A DNA stretch of 64,000 nt from Herbiconiux solani NBRC 106740 (lineage in GTDB: Bacteria; Actinomycetota; Actinomycetes; Actinomycetales; Microbacteriaceae). Where the stretch lies: assembly GCF_001571005.1 (NCBI RefSeq), contig NZ_BCST01000010.1, positions 1 to 64,000 on the forward strand, in the 5' to 3' direction. This document shows, piece after piece, positions 40,358 through 51,370 of the stretch. The first letter of the stretch is position 1; every line of letters begins with the position of its first letter. The notes under the pieces were generated by a model that saw nothing but the letters and a program-made list of their open reading frames with translations, had not been told where the DNA came from and searched no databases. Position numbers and translations under genes: made by a program.

Positions 40358-43300
40358 ATGTCCGCTGAACCGATGACCGCCGTGCAGGACGACGAGAAGA
40401 TCGTGCTGCCCGAGGCTCCCGAGGCGTTGCGAGCCGACCTCGAGGCCGGCCGGCCCGTCGCCTGGAGCGAGCCCCTCCGCATCCGCACCTACGACGCCGG
40501 CGCCCCGAGCGCCTACCCGATGTACCTCGACCACCGGGTCTACCAGGGCTCCAGCGGCAAGGTCTACCCGATCCCGTTCGTCGACCACGTCTCGGACGAG
40601 GGGCGGATGCGCGACTGGGAGGCCATCCACCTCGAGAACGCCTATCTGCGACTGGTGATCCTGCCCGAGCTCGGCGGGCGCATCCACATCGGCTACGACA
40701 AGACCACCTCGTACGACTTCTTCTACCGCAACAACGTGATCAAGCCGGCCCTGGTCGGGCTCGCGGGGCCCTGGATCAGCGGCGGCGTCGAGTTCAACTG
40801 GCCGCAGCACCACCGCCCGGCCACCTACCTGCCGGTGTCGACGTCGATCGAGCAGGGCGACGACGGCTCGGTGACGGTGTGGTGCGCCGATCACGACCCG
40901 TTCGCGCGGATGGCGGCCCAGCACGGCATCCGGCTGCGGCCGGACAGCAGCGTGATCGAGCTGGTCGTGCGGCTGCACAACCGCACCTCGGAACGGCAGA
41001 GCTTCCTCTGGTGGGCGAACGTGGCGGCCCTCGTGCACGACGACTACCAGTCCTTCTTCCCGGAGGACGTGCGCTACGTGGCCGACCACGCCCGGCGCGC
41101 GATCACGGCCTTCCCGGCAGCCGACCGGCCCTACTACGGCGTCGACTACCCGGCGCTCGCCGAGGCGGCACCCGAGGCCGATCCGCCGGCCGACAGGATC
41201 GACTTCTACCGCAACATCCCGGTGCCGACCTCGTACATGGTCGTCGACTCGCAGCAGGACTTCTTCGGCGGCTACGACCATGCCGCAGGTGCCGGCTTCG
41301 TGCACTGGGCCGAGCGACGGCTCTCGCCGGGCAAGAAGCAGTGGACCTGGGGCGACTCGCCGTTCGGCCACGCCTGGGACGACCAGTTGACCGACGGCGA
41401 CGGGCCCTACATCGAGCTGATGGCCGGCGTCTACACCGACAACCAGCCCGACTTCACCTGGCTGCTGCCGGGGGAGACCAAGGTGTTCAGCCAGTACTGG
41501 TTCCCGATCCCCGCGATCGGGGCGGCCCACCAAGCGACTCCGGATGCCGCGGTGCACGTGTCGCGGGACGCCGCACCCGGTGCTGCCGCCGGTGTTGCCG
41601 ATGGTGCGGGTGCCGGCGGCTTCTTCGAGGCGTCCTTCGCGGTGACCTCGCCCCGGCCTCGCGCCGTGCTGCGGCTGCTCGACGGCGACACCGTCGTGGC
41701 GTCGCGGACGGCCGACCTGGTGCCGGGACGGCCGGAGACGATCACCGGGACGCTTCCCGCCCGGGCCCAGCTCGACGGGGCCCAGCTCGCCGGATCGCTG
41801 CCGGAGGGCGGTCGCCCCGCCGCCGAGCTGCTCGACGAGAACGGCCGGCTGCTCGTGCGCTGGGAGCCGAGCGACGCGGCCGAGGATGAGCCCTGGGTGG
41901 CCGAGGAGCCGCCGGCGCCCGCCGACATCGACTCGGTCGAGGAGCTCTACCTGACCGGGCTGCACCTCAGCCAGTACCGGCATCCGACCCGCTCGCCCCT
42001 GGCCTACTGGGGCGAGGCGCTCGTCCGCGATCCGGGCGACGTGCGCACCAACCTCGCGCTGGCCGACCACGACTACCGGCAGGGCCGTTACCGCGAGGCG
42101 CTCGACCGGGTCGAGCTCGCCCTCACCCGCCTCACGCGCCGTAACGCCAACCCGCCCGATGCCGAGGCCTTCTACCTGGCCGGCCTCGTCCTGCGCCGGC
42201 TGGGCCGCGACGAGGAGGCCGAACGGCAGTTCGGCAAAGCCGGCTGGGACGGCGCCTGGGCCGCGGCGGCCGGCTACGAGCTCGCCGCCTCGCTCGGCCG
42301 GCGAGGTCGCACGCGCTCCGCGCTCCGCGTGCTCGAGACCCTCGAGGGCGTGGTCGGGGCCGACAGCCGGCGCACGGCACTGCACGCGATCCTGCTCCGT
42401 CGCTCGGGCCGGGCCAGTGAGGCCGACCGGATGCTCGACGCCGGCCTGGAGATCGAACCGCTGAACCCGACGCTCAGGATGCTCGCCGGCCGGTCTGCGG
42501 ACATCGCCGATGCTCAGCTCGTAGACGCCCAGGTCGCCGACGCCGGCATCCTGCTCGACGTCGGCCTCGACCTGCGCGCCGCCGGAGCCTTCGAGCAGGC
42601 GCTGGACGTCATCGGCCTCGCCGCCGCCGCGCCCGCCACCCCGGCCGGAAACCTCGCCCCGATCGCGCACTACACGGCCGCCGAGCTCCGCGACCGCCTC
42701 GGCGATCCGGCGGGCGCGGCCGCCGAGCGCTCGGCCGCACAGCGCGCCGACCTCACCTGGGCCTTCCCCTACGGGCTCGACGCCCTGGATGCGCTGGAGA
42801 CCTCGATCGCCGCCGACCCGCAGGATGCGGTGGCGCGGTTCCTCCGCGGCATGCTGCTCTACGCGCACGGCCGCCGGCGCGAGGCGCTCGCTGACTGGGA
42901 CGAGGCCATCGCGCTCGGGCTGTCGCATCCGGTGCTCTTCCGGAACGCGGGGCTCGCCGCGTACACGATCGCGCACGAGGACGACCTCGCGTGGCGGCGC
43001 TACGAGCAGGCCGTCGCGGTGGCGCCGAGGGATGCGCGGCTGCTCTACGAGCAGGACCAGCTGGCGAGCGCGCTCGGCCGGTCCCCGCGCGAGCGCTGCG
43101 ACCGGCTCGCGCCGCTCGAAGACCTCGTGCTCACCCGCGACGACTTCACGATCGAGTACGTCGGGCTGCTGGTCGCCGAGGGTGCGGCGGCGAAGGCCCT
43201 CACGATTCTCTCGACCCGCTCCTTCCACCCCTGGGAGGGCGGCGAGGGGCGGGCGATCGCGGCCTGGGACGCGGTGCACGAGGCCCTCGGGCTGCCGCTC

Positions 43301-43441
43301 ACGGATCCGCCGGCCACCCTCGGTGAGGCGCGGCCGCGGTACACGCCGCCGGCCGCGGTGCGGGAGGACGGCGTGACCGACTACTTCGCCACGAGCCTGC
43401 CCGAGCTGCTCCTGTTCTTCCGGGAGGAGGGGGAGGCGTGA
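40358..43441 (+). CDS. DUF5107 protein with C-terminal TPR repeats
   Basis: A 1027-residue cytosolic protein without a signal peptide. The first 400 residues are DUF5107, with VILPELGGRIHIGYDKTTSY, YRNNVIKPALVGLAGPWISG, GVEFNWPQHHRP and FFGGYDHAAGAGFVHWAERR; this resembles the beta-sandwich of sugar mutarotase-like folds (GGxI, NWPxHxRP). A linker with Ala/Gly repeats follows, then from about residue 540 a long helical part with repeated TPR-like motifs (GEALVRDPGDVRTNLALADH, AFYLAGLVLRRLGRDEEAER, MLLYAHGRRREALADWDEAI). ATG at 40358 has GGGG upstream. It is coupled by GTGA to an aldose 1-epimerase. Function not established; a sugar-binding or glycosidase-like role is inferred from context. 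Confidence 0.88.
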   Translation: MSAEPMTAVQDDEKIVLPEAPEALRADLEAGRPVAWSEPLRIRTYDAGAPSAYPMYLDHRVYQGSSGKVYPIPFVDHVSDEGRMRDWEAIHLENAYLRLVILPELGGRIHIGYDKTTSYDFFYRNNVIKPALVGLAGPWISGGVEFNWPQHHRPATYLPVSTSIEQGDDGSVTVWCADHDPFARMAAQHGIRLRPDSSVIELVVRLHNRTSERQSFLWWANVAALVHDDYQSFFPEDVRYVADHARRAITAFPAADRPYYGVDYPALAEAAPEADPPADRIDFYRNIPVPTSYMVVDSQQDFFGGYDHAAGAGFVHWAERRLSPGKKQWTWGDSPFGHAWDDQLTDGDGPYIELMAGVYTDNQPDFTWLLPGETKVFSQYWFPIPAIGAAHQATPDAAVHVSRDAAPGAAAGVADGAGAGGFFEASFAVTSPRPRAVLRLLDGDTVVASRTADLVPGRPETITGTLPARAQLDGAQLAGSLPEGGRPAAELLDENGRLLVRWEPSDAAEDEPWVAEEPPAPADIDSVEELYLTGLHLSQYRHPTRSPLAYWGEALVRDPGDVRTNLALADHDYRQGRYREALDRVELALTRLTRRNANPPDAEAFYLAGLVLRRLGRDEEAERQFGKAGWDGAWAAAAGYELAASLGRRGRTRSALRVLETLEGVVGADSRRTALHAILLRRSGRASEADRMLDAGLEIEPLNPTLRMLAGRSADIADAQLVDAQVADAGILLDVGLDLRAAGAFEQALDVIGLAAAAPATPAGNLAPIAHYTAAELRDRLGDPAGAAAERSAAQRADLTWAFPYGLDALDALETSIAADPQDAVARFLRGMLLYAHGRRREALADWDEAIALGLSHPVLFRNAGLAAYTIAHEDDLAWRRYEQAVAVAPRDARLLYEQDQLASALGRSPRERCDRLAPLEDLVLTRDDFTIEYVGLLVAEGAAAKALTILSTRSFHPWEGGEGRAIAAWDAVHEALGLPLTDPPATLGEARPRYTPPAAVREDGVTDYFATSLPELLLFFREEGEA

Positions 43442-44481
43442 GCGACGGGGCGGACAGCTCGGGGCGCCCGGAAGGCACGGATCGCACGCCGGTCTCGGGA
43501 GCCGGGTGGAGCATCCGTGCCGGTGGCTACACGGCCGAGATCGCGAGCGTGGGCGCGAGCCTTCGCGCGCTGCGGATGGATGCCGGCAGCGCCGGCGGCA
43601 CCGGTGCCGGCCCGGCCCGCGACCTGATCGTGCCCTTCGACGCCGACGAGCTGCGGCCCGCGCTCCGGGGCGGCGTGCTCGCCCCCTGGCCCAACCGGCT
43701 CGCCGACGGCCGCTACCGGTTCGGCGGCGAGGAGCACCAGCTGCCGATCACCGAACCCGAGCTCCGCACGGCGGCCCACGGGCTCGTGACCTGGCTCGAC
43801 TTCGCACCGGTGGATGCACAGGACGACCGGCTCGTGCTGTCGGCCCGCATCCAGCCCCAGCCCGGCTACCCCTGGCGGGTGCGGGTCGACGTCGAGTTCG
43901 CGGTCTCGGCCGAGGGCTTCACGCAGCGGATCACGGCGACCAACGAGAGCGCGACCCCCGCCCCGTTCGGCGCGGGGGCGCATCCGTACCTGGTGGCGGG
44001 GGAGCCCGTGCCCGGTGCGGTGGACGACTGGGTGCTCGAGCTGCCCGCCTCCGAGGTGCTGCGGGTGACGGCCGACCGCCTGCTGCCCGACGGGGTCGTG
44101 CCGGTCGACGGGCACAACCGGCGCGACGACGGGCCTGGCGGTGGGCGCGCCGACGGCGCCTTCGACTTCCGGCGTCCCCGGCTGATCGAGGAGACCGAAC
44201 TGAACAACGCCTTCACGGCCCTCGCGCCCGACCGCGACGGAGTCGTCACCGCCCGCCTCACCGGCCCGGACGGCCACGGCGTCGAGGCGCGCTGGCCGGT
44301 GTCGGAGGCCCCGTGGGTTCAGCTCTACACGGCGGATGCGGGACCCGCCGAGACCCGTCGGCACGCGCTCGCCCTCGAACCGATGACCTGCCCGCCGGAC
44401 GCGTTCAACTCGGGGGTCGACCTGCTCGTGCTCGAGCCGGGCGGCTCGGTGCGGTTGGAGTGGATGCTGCGCGCGGTGTGA
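43438..44481 (+). CDS. galM: Aldose 1-epimerase (galactose mutarotase)
   Basis: A 347-residue beta-sandwich enzyme interconverting alpha and beta anomers of galactose and other aldoses before phosphorylation. Substrate-site residues: Asn/Arg in LAPWPNRLADGRY, His in AAHGLVTWLDF, second His in GAGAHPYLVAGE and the base Glu in LALEPMTCPPDAFNSG. Starts with GTG in a GTGA overlap with the DUF5107 gene. An Ala/Gly-rich stretch (GSAGGTGAGPA) near residue 50 is an insertion relative to shorter homologues. Confidence 0.92.
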   Translation: MSDGADSSGRPEGTDRTPVSGAGWSIRAGGYTAEIASVGASLRALRMDAGSAGGTGAGPARDLIVPFDADELRPALRGGVLAPWPNRLADGRYRFGGEEHQLPITEPELRTAAHGLVTWLDFAPVDAQDDRLVLSARIQPQPGYPWRVRVDVEFAVSAEGFTQRITATNESATPAPFGAGAHPYLVAGEPVPGAVDDWVLELPASEVLRVTADRLLPDGVVPVDGHNRRDDGPGGGRADGAFDFRRPRLIEETELNNAFTALAPDRDGVVTARLTGPDGHGVEARWPVSEAPWVQLYTADAGPAETRRHALALEPMTCPPDAFNSGVDLLVLEPGGSVRLEWMLRAV

Positions 44482-44529
44482 GCGGCAGGCCAGACGCCGG
44501 TGCAGGCCCGGTCTCGCGCCGCGGCCCGC

Positions 44530-45399
44530 TCACTCAGCGACGGTGACGTCGAGCCCCTCGGCCCGCAGCCGCGCGAGCTCGGCCTCGAACGTCGGGCGGC
44601 CCTCGTCGGGCGCCGCGGTGACGAGCTGCTCGAAGCGGTCGAGGGCTCCGATCACCCCGAGACTCGTGCGCCCCAGCTTCGACGGGTCGGCGACGACGAC
44701 GGCCCGGTCGGCGGCGGCCAGCATGGCGCGCTTCAGCTCGGTCTCGGGCAGGTTGACGTTCGTGACGCCCGCCGCCGCATCCACACCGGTGCAGCCGATG
44801 AAGGCGAGATCGGCGCGGATGCCCGTCAGCAGCATCGACGCATAGGGCGCGACCAGCGAGTGCTGCAGCGGGCGCAGGGTGCCGCCGGTGACCACGACCG
44901 TGAAGCGCGGGATGGCCGGTTCGAGCGCCAGGGCGATCGACAGACCGTTGGTGATCACCACGACGTCCTCCAGCCCGTCCTCCTCGGCCCGGCGAAGCAG
45001 TGCGTCGGCCACCGCGGCGGTGGTGGTGCCCACGTCGAGCAGCACGCTCGAGCCGCTCTCGACCAGGGCGGCGGCCGCGCGGCCGATCCGCTGCTTCTGG
45101 TCGGCAGAGGATTCGCGGGCCAGTTCGAACGGGGGCTCGCTACGATCGGCGAGGCCGCGGAGCATCGCCCCGCCGTGCACTCGGTCGAGCACGCCGTCGC
45201 GCTCGAGGGCCGCGAGGTCGCTCCGCACCGTGACCTCCGAGACGCCGAGCTCGCGGCTGAGCACCGCCACACGGGCGAAGCCGGTGGCCGACACGAGCTC
45301 GATCAGGCGGACCCGCCGGGCAGCGGCCGGCGCAGCAGGCACGGCAGTCGCAGCGGGCACGGTAGTAACGGCGGTGGGCTGCGGCACGGATCCGTCCAT
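44530..45399 (-). CDS. DeoR/GlpR-family repressor of the gal operon
   Basis: A 289-residue regulator with an N-terminal low-complexity tail (PQPTAVTTVPAATAVPAAPA) ahead of the helix-turn-helix: RVRLIELVSATGFARVAVLS, ELGVSEVTVRSDLAALERDG, VLDRVHGGAM. The ligand domain of the DeoR type follows (SSVLLDVGTTTAAVADAL, DVVVITNGLSIALAL, ADLAFIGCTGVDAAAG, RAVVVADPSKLG). Such proteins sense phosphorylated sugars such as galactose 1-phosphate. Divergent from galT across 71 bases containing inverted GAAAG half-sites, so autoregulation and control of galTKE are likely. Confidence 0.92.
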   Translation of the reverse strand: MDGSVPQPTAVTTVPAATAVPAAPAAARRVRLIELVSATGFARVAVLSRELGVSEVTVRSDLAALERDGVLDRVHGGAMLRGLADRSEPPFELARESSADQKQRIGRAAAALVESGSSVLLDVGTTTAAVADALLRRAEEDGLEDVVVITNGLSIALALEPAIPRFTVVVTGGTLRPLQHSLVAPYASMLLTGIRADLAFIGCTGVDAAAGVTNVNLPETELKRAMLAAADRAVVVADPSKLGRTSLGVIGALDRFEQLVTAAPDEGRPTFEAELARLRAEGLDVTVAE

Positions 45400-45412
45400 G
45401 GCTCGAGCTTAC

Positions 45413-45464
45413 AGAAGTGAAAGCGGATGCGCGGCTTGACTTTCGTTTTCATAAGTGCCGTAAT
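45413..45464. promoter_or_regulatory. gal operon promoter with DeoR-type inverted sites
   Basis: GAAGTGAAAG (45413-45422) and CTTTCGTTTTC (45440-45450) form inverted half-sites about 17 bases apart. TTGACT (45436-45441) is a good -35 box, with a weaker CGTAAT or GTAATC about 17-18 bases further on. Transcription would start within a few bases of the galT GTG at 45471. Confidence 0.6.
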
Positions 45465-45470
45465 CGAGGG

Positions 45471-46672
<1,202 letters not shown>

Positions 46673-46676
<4 letters not shown>

Positions 46677-47982
46677 CCGCCACCGACGCCGAGAGCGCCC
46701 TCGCCCGCGAGGCCGCCGAGGGCTTCGCCGCCCTCTACGGCCGCGCGCCCGAATCCCTCTGGTCGGCACCCGGCCGAGTGAACCTGATCGGCGAGCACAC
46801 CGACTACAACGACGGCTTCGTGCTCCCCTTCGCGATCGACCGGCACACGGTGATGGCCGCGGCGCCCCGCACCGACCGCCGCATCCGGGTGGCGAGCGCG
46901 TCGGCGCCGGCTGCTGCCGCTGACAGCTCCGGGGCCGAAGCCGAAGCCGAAGCCCAGGCCCGAACCGCCGTCGACGTCGACGTCGACGTCGACGTCGTCG
47001 AGTTCGCGATCGACGACCTGGCCCCCGACGCCCTCGACGGCTGGTCGGCCTACCCCCTCGGGGTCGTCTGGGCCGCCGGCCGCCACGGCGCCGACCTCGC
47101 CGCGGTGCACGGCCTCGACCTCTACCTGGTCTCGGACATCCCGATCGGCGCCGGCCTGTCCTCCTCCGCCGCCATCGAGTCGGTGGTCGCGATCGCGATC
47201 GACGAGCTCTGGGGCCTCGGGTACGACCGCGGCACCCTGGCCACGATCGGGCGCCAGGCCGAGAACGAGGCCGTCGGCGCCCCCACCGGGATCATGGATC
47301 AGTCGGCCGTGCTGCTCGGCGAGGCCGGCTCGGCGGTGCTGCTGGACTGCCGGTCGCTCGCGACCGAGGCGGTGCCCTTGGGTCTGGACGACCAGGACCT
47401 CACCATCGTCGTCACCGACACCCGCGTCTCCCACGCCCACGCGACCGGGGGCTACGCGGCGAGGCGTGCCTCCTGCGAACTCGGGGCGCGCCTGCTCGGG
47501 GTCCCCTCGCTCCGCGACGTCGAGGTCGGCGACCTCGGGCGGGCCGAGTCCCTGATGGACGACGAGACCTTCCGTCGTGTCCGCCACATCGTGACCGAGA
47601 ACGCCCGGGTGCTCGAACTCGTGGCCCGGCTGCGTGACCAGGGCCCGGGTGCGATCGGCGACCTGCTGGATGCCTCCCACACCTCGATGCGCGACGACTT
47701 CGAGATCTCGGTGCCCGAGCTCGACCTCGCCGTCGAGACCGCGCGGCTGGCCGGAGCGATCGGGTCGCGGATGACGGGCGGGGGATTCGGCGGCTCGTCG
47801 ATCGCCCTGATCCGCCGCGACAAGGTCGACGCCCTCCGCGCGGCGCAGCTCGAGGCCTTCGAACGGGGCGGCTACCGCGCGCCGGTAGTGTTCGAGGTGA
47901 CACCGTCGCAGGGGGCCGAGCGGATCGAACCGGCCGCTTCACCCCGCGCCGAGACCCCCCTCGCGGGGACGGAGGAGGCACG

Positions 47983-47986
<4 letters not shown>
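46673..47986 (+). CDS. galK: Galactokinase
   Basis: A 437-residue GHMP kinase forming galactose 1-phosphate from galactose and ATP. Galactokinase signature GRVNLIGEHTDYNDG (residues 34-48), ATP loop PIGAGLSSSAAIE, catalytic region GAPTGIMDQSAVLLG and the third motif GSRMTGGGFGGSSI. An insertion at about residues 77-109 (Ala/Glu-rich, then VDVDVDVDVV from GTCGAC repeats) lies in the N-terminal domain and is not typical. ATG overlaps the galT stop and galE overlaps its end. Confidence 0.95.
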
Positions 47987-48951
<965 letters not shown>

Positions 48952-48988
48952 GAAGAGCGCAGAGCTGACGCCTGCGCAGAACTGAGAA

Positions 48989-49025
48989 CGGCCGGCCGGG
49001 CGGTACATCCACGCCCGGCCGGCCG
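48989..49025. terminator. Bidirectional terminator after galE
   Basis: A perfect 14-bp stem (CGGCCGGCCGGGCG at 48989-49002, CGCCCGGCCGGCCG at 49012-49025) between the convergent galE and DUF2188 genes. Confidence 0.8.
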
Positions 49026-49034
49026 CTCGGCAGG

Positions 49035-49223
49035 CTACTCCTCGTCCGGCTTGTGCCCGTGGTGCTCGTGGTGCTCGGGCCGGCGGTGACCGCCGTAGCG
49101 GCGCCCGGCCTCGATCGCCTCTTCCTTCGTGCGGAAGGGGCCGCTCACGTTGCGGGATTCGCCGGAGTTCCGGTTGTACCAGGAACCGTCCTGGTGATAG
49201 GTGTCCACATCATCTTGTGCCAT
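49035..49223 (-). CDS. DUF2188-family small protein
   Basis: A 62-residue hydrophilic protein: the core YHQDGSWYNRNSGESRNVSG and FRTKEEAIEAGRRYG is the DUF2188 pattern of a short beta hairpin and helix. The tail is His-rich (GHRRPEHHEHHGHKPDEE). ATG at 49223 has AAGGAG five bases upstream. Members are often stress-linked, but no function is proven. Metal binding by the tail is possible. Confidence 0.8.
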   Translation of the reverse strand: MAQDDVDTYHQDGSWYNRNSGESRNVSGPFRTKEEAIEAGRRYGGHRRPEHHEHHGHKPDEE

Positions 49224-49325
49224 GGTGGCTCCTTTGCTAGCTGAGTACTTTCTACTCCGGCCGCGCGTTCCTGTCCTGCGACAGTCGTCGGAACCGTGCG
49301 AACTCGCGAGTCGAGGTCGGCGACC

Positions 49326-49556
49326 TCAGGAGTCGAGGTAGCGGCGGATGAACACCTCGTGCGTGCGGAACCGGAGGCGCACCCGCACCATCGTGTACCC
49401 GAGCTCCCGCAGCTCCTCGGCCGTTCCGCGGGTGAGCCGGATGCGGTCCGGCGGTGCCGTCCAGCCTCCCGCACCGCGGTAGACGCTCACGATCCTGGGG
49501 CGGGCCGACGCCGAGCCGAACTTCTGTGCGCCGTACCGGGTGACGCTGTCAGGCAA
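49326..49556 (-). CDS. Small hypothetical protein, TTG start
   Basis: A 76-residue basic protein: LPDSVTRYGAQKFGSASARP, RIVSVYRGAGGWTAPPDRIR, LTRGTAEELRELGYTMVRVR, then LRFRTHEVFIRRYLDS. The TTG at 49556 is chosen because GAGGAGG lies five bases upstream; the frame is open to an ATG at 49661 but without a ribosome site. The strand order beta, helix, beta suggests a compact alpha/beta fold. I recognise no family. Confidence 0.55.
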   Translation of the reverse strand: MPDSVTRYGAQKFGSASARPRIVSVYRGAGGWTAPPDRIRLTRGTAEELRELGYTMVRVRLRFRTHEVFIRRYLDS

Positions 49557-49737
49557 GGGAGCCTCCTCATCGGTCCGCTGGACCGGAGGGCGATGACGAT
49601 CGATGTCTCCGGCCCAGCGTTCGGAGCCGACGCGAGCGGGTGGGACGTGCGGCGGCTGCACCGCCAGGTTAGGGCGTGCCCGAACGCCCGGATAGGCCCC
49701 CGAACGGGTCGGGCCGAGGCCGAACGGGGTACCGGGC

Positions 49738-51207
49738 TCAGCGACCCGAGTCCTCGACCCCGATGGCGGCGGCCTGGGCGCGGCGCTGGGCGAGGGAGGG
49801 CGCCAGCGCCGCGGCGATGATCGCGAGCACCGCGACGGCCGCGCAGGCCCAGAACCCGATCGTGAACGCGTCGTCGGTCGGCAGGCCCTGGGGCGTGCTG
49901 TGCGAGGAGATGATCGCCGCGATCACGGCCGTGCCCACGCTGCTGCCGATGGTGCGCGCGATCGTGTTGACGCTGATCGCCTCGCCGGTGTTGGTCGCGG
50001 GCACGCTCTCGATGATCGCGTTCGAGACGGAGGCGAGGGCCAGGCCGATCCCGGCTCCGGTGAACAGCCCGGAGACCACCACCTGCCAGAGCTCGCCGTG
50101 GGCGATCGCGGGCAGCACGAACGCCACGGTGGCGAACACGCCGCCGAGCAGCAGCGGGGGCTTGGGCCCGACCTTCCGCACCAGGATGCCCGCGACCGGC
50201 CCGAAGATCACCATCATGATGACGGTGGGCAGCAGGAACAGCCCGGCCTGCGAGACGCTCTCGCCGAATCCGTATCCCGTCGCGCTGGGCAGCTGCAGCA
50301 GGGTCGGCACGAGCACGAAGGTGCCGAACATCGCGAAGCCGAAGACGAGCGCGACGAGGTGGGCCGTCCAGACGCCGCGGATCCGCATCAGCCGCATGTC
50401 GATCAGCGGCTCCTTGACCCTCAGCTCGACGAGCACGAACACGACCGCGGCGATCGCGCCCAGCACCAGCAGCCCGATCGTGGCGAAGGAGCCCCAGCCC
50501 CAGCGCTCACCCTCGCTGATCGCGAGCAGGATCGACACCACCGAGACGCCCAGGATGCCGGCGCCGAGCAGGTCGAGACGGCCGGGCGACCGCACGGGTG
50601 ACTCGGGCATTCCGAAGATCACGCCCAGCAGGGCGACGACGATGAGCACGGCGGGCAGCCAGAACAGCCAGTGCCACGAGAGGTTCTCGACGATCGGTCC
50701 CGCGGCGACGATGCCGACCCCGGCGCCGATGCCGAAGATCGCCGAGAGCAGGCCGATCGTGACGCTGACGCGCTCCTTGGGCAGCTCGTCGCGGACGACG
50801 CCGATCGAGAGCGGCATGATCGCTCCGGCGGCCCCCTGCAGGGCGCGGGCGACGATCAGCACACCGAGGTTCGGCGCGACCGCGGCGAGCACGGTCCCGA
50901 CCAGCAGCAGCGAGAGCACGATGATGAGCACCCGGCGCTTGCCGACCATGTCGCCGAGCCGGCCGAGGATGGGCGTCAGCACCGCGGCCGAGAGCAGGTA
51001 CGCCGTCAGCACCCAGGACGCGTCGCTCGTGGCGACCCCGAGATCCTGCCCGATGGTCGCGAGTGCCGGGGCGACGAGCGACTGCAGCACGGCGAACGAG
51101 AGCCCTCCCAGCGAGAGGTACAGAACCACGAGCACCGTGTTCGGGCGCCGCGTGCCGGAGGCGAGGGAGACGGAGCCGGTCGACGGCTCCTCGGTCGTGC
51201 GGGACAT
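49738..51207 (-). CDS. MFS transporter, DHA2 (14-helix) drug-efflux type
   Basis: A 489-residue proton-driven exporter. The N-terminal half has VLVVLYLSLGGLSFAVLQSL, the loop motif GRLGDMVGKRRVLI (motif A) and ARALQGAAGAIMPLSIGVVR. Fourteen hydrophobic segments are consistent with the DHA2 group that exports antibiotics, dyes and antiseptics. The cytoplasmic loop LVELRVKEPLIDMRLMR between helices 8 and 9 is typical. It is divergent from a TetR repressor, with paired operators between them, which supports a substrate-induced efflux pump. Confidence 0.93.
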   Translation of the reverse strand: MSRTTEEPSTGSVSLASGTRRPNTVLVVLYLSLGGLSFAVLQSLVAPALATIGQDLGVATSDASWVLTAYLLSAAVLTPILGRLGDMVGKRRVLIIVLSLLLVGTVLAAVAPNLGVLIVARALQGAAGAIMPLSIGVVRDELPKERVSVTIGLLSAIFGIGAGVGIVAAGPIVENLSWHWLFWLPAVLIVVALLGVIFGMPESPVRSPGRLDLLGAGILGVSVVSILLAISEGERWGWGSFATIGLLVLGAIAAVVFVLVELRVKEPLIDMRLMRIRGVWTAHLVALVFGFAMFGTFVLVPTLLQLPSATGYGFGESVSQAGLFLLPTVIMMVIFGPVAGILVRKVGPKPPLLLGGVFATVAFVLPAIAHGELWQVVVSGLFTGAGIGLALASVSNAIIESVPATNTGEAISVNTIARTIGSSVGTAVIAAIISSHSTPQGLPTDDAFTIGFWACAAVAVLAIIAAALAPSLAQRRAQAAAIGVEDSGR

Positions 51208-51232
51208 CGTTCTCCTGGGGTGAGATGGGGGG

Positions 51233-51252
51233 GTGTAAACGTGGGTTTACAC
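51233..51252. promoter_or_regulatory. TetR-type operator 1
   Basis: GTGTAAAC and GTTTACAC separated by GTGG, a perfect inverted repeat, 25 bases upstream of the MFS start and likely over its promoter. Confidence 0.8.
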
Positions 51253-51277
51253 AAGCTTCCTCTGGCGGTCACAATAA

Positions 51278-51294
51278 GTCAACCCGCGTTTACA
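51278..51294. promoter_or_regulatory. TetR-type operator 2
   Basis: GTCAACCCGCGTTTACA is, on the other strand, a near copy of operator 1 (TGTAAACGCGGGTTGAC), about 43 bases away centre to centre, or four helical turns. Confidence 0.7.
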
Positions 51295-51370
51295 TCGGAG
51301 CCGGGATCGCCTACGGTCGAAGGATGTCCGCAGCCTGACCCGATACGGTGTCCGCGAGAGAGGACCTTCG

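Noticed and set aside
48989-49025. Inverted repeats as possible insertion-sequence ends
   Set aside because: The repeats here and at other gene ends are simple hairpins between convergent genes; there is no transposase or target duplication.
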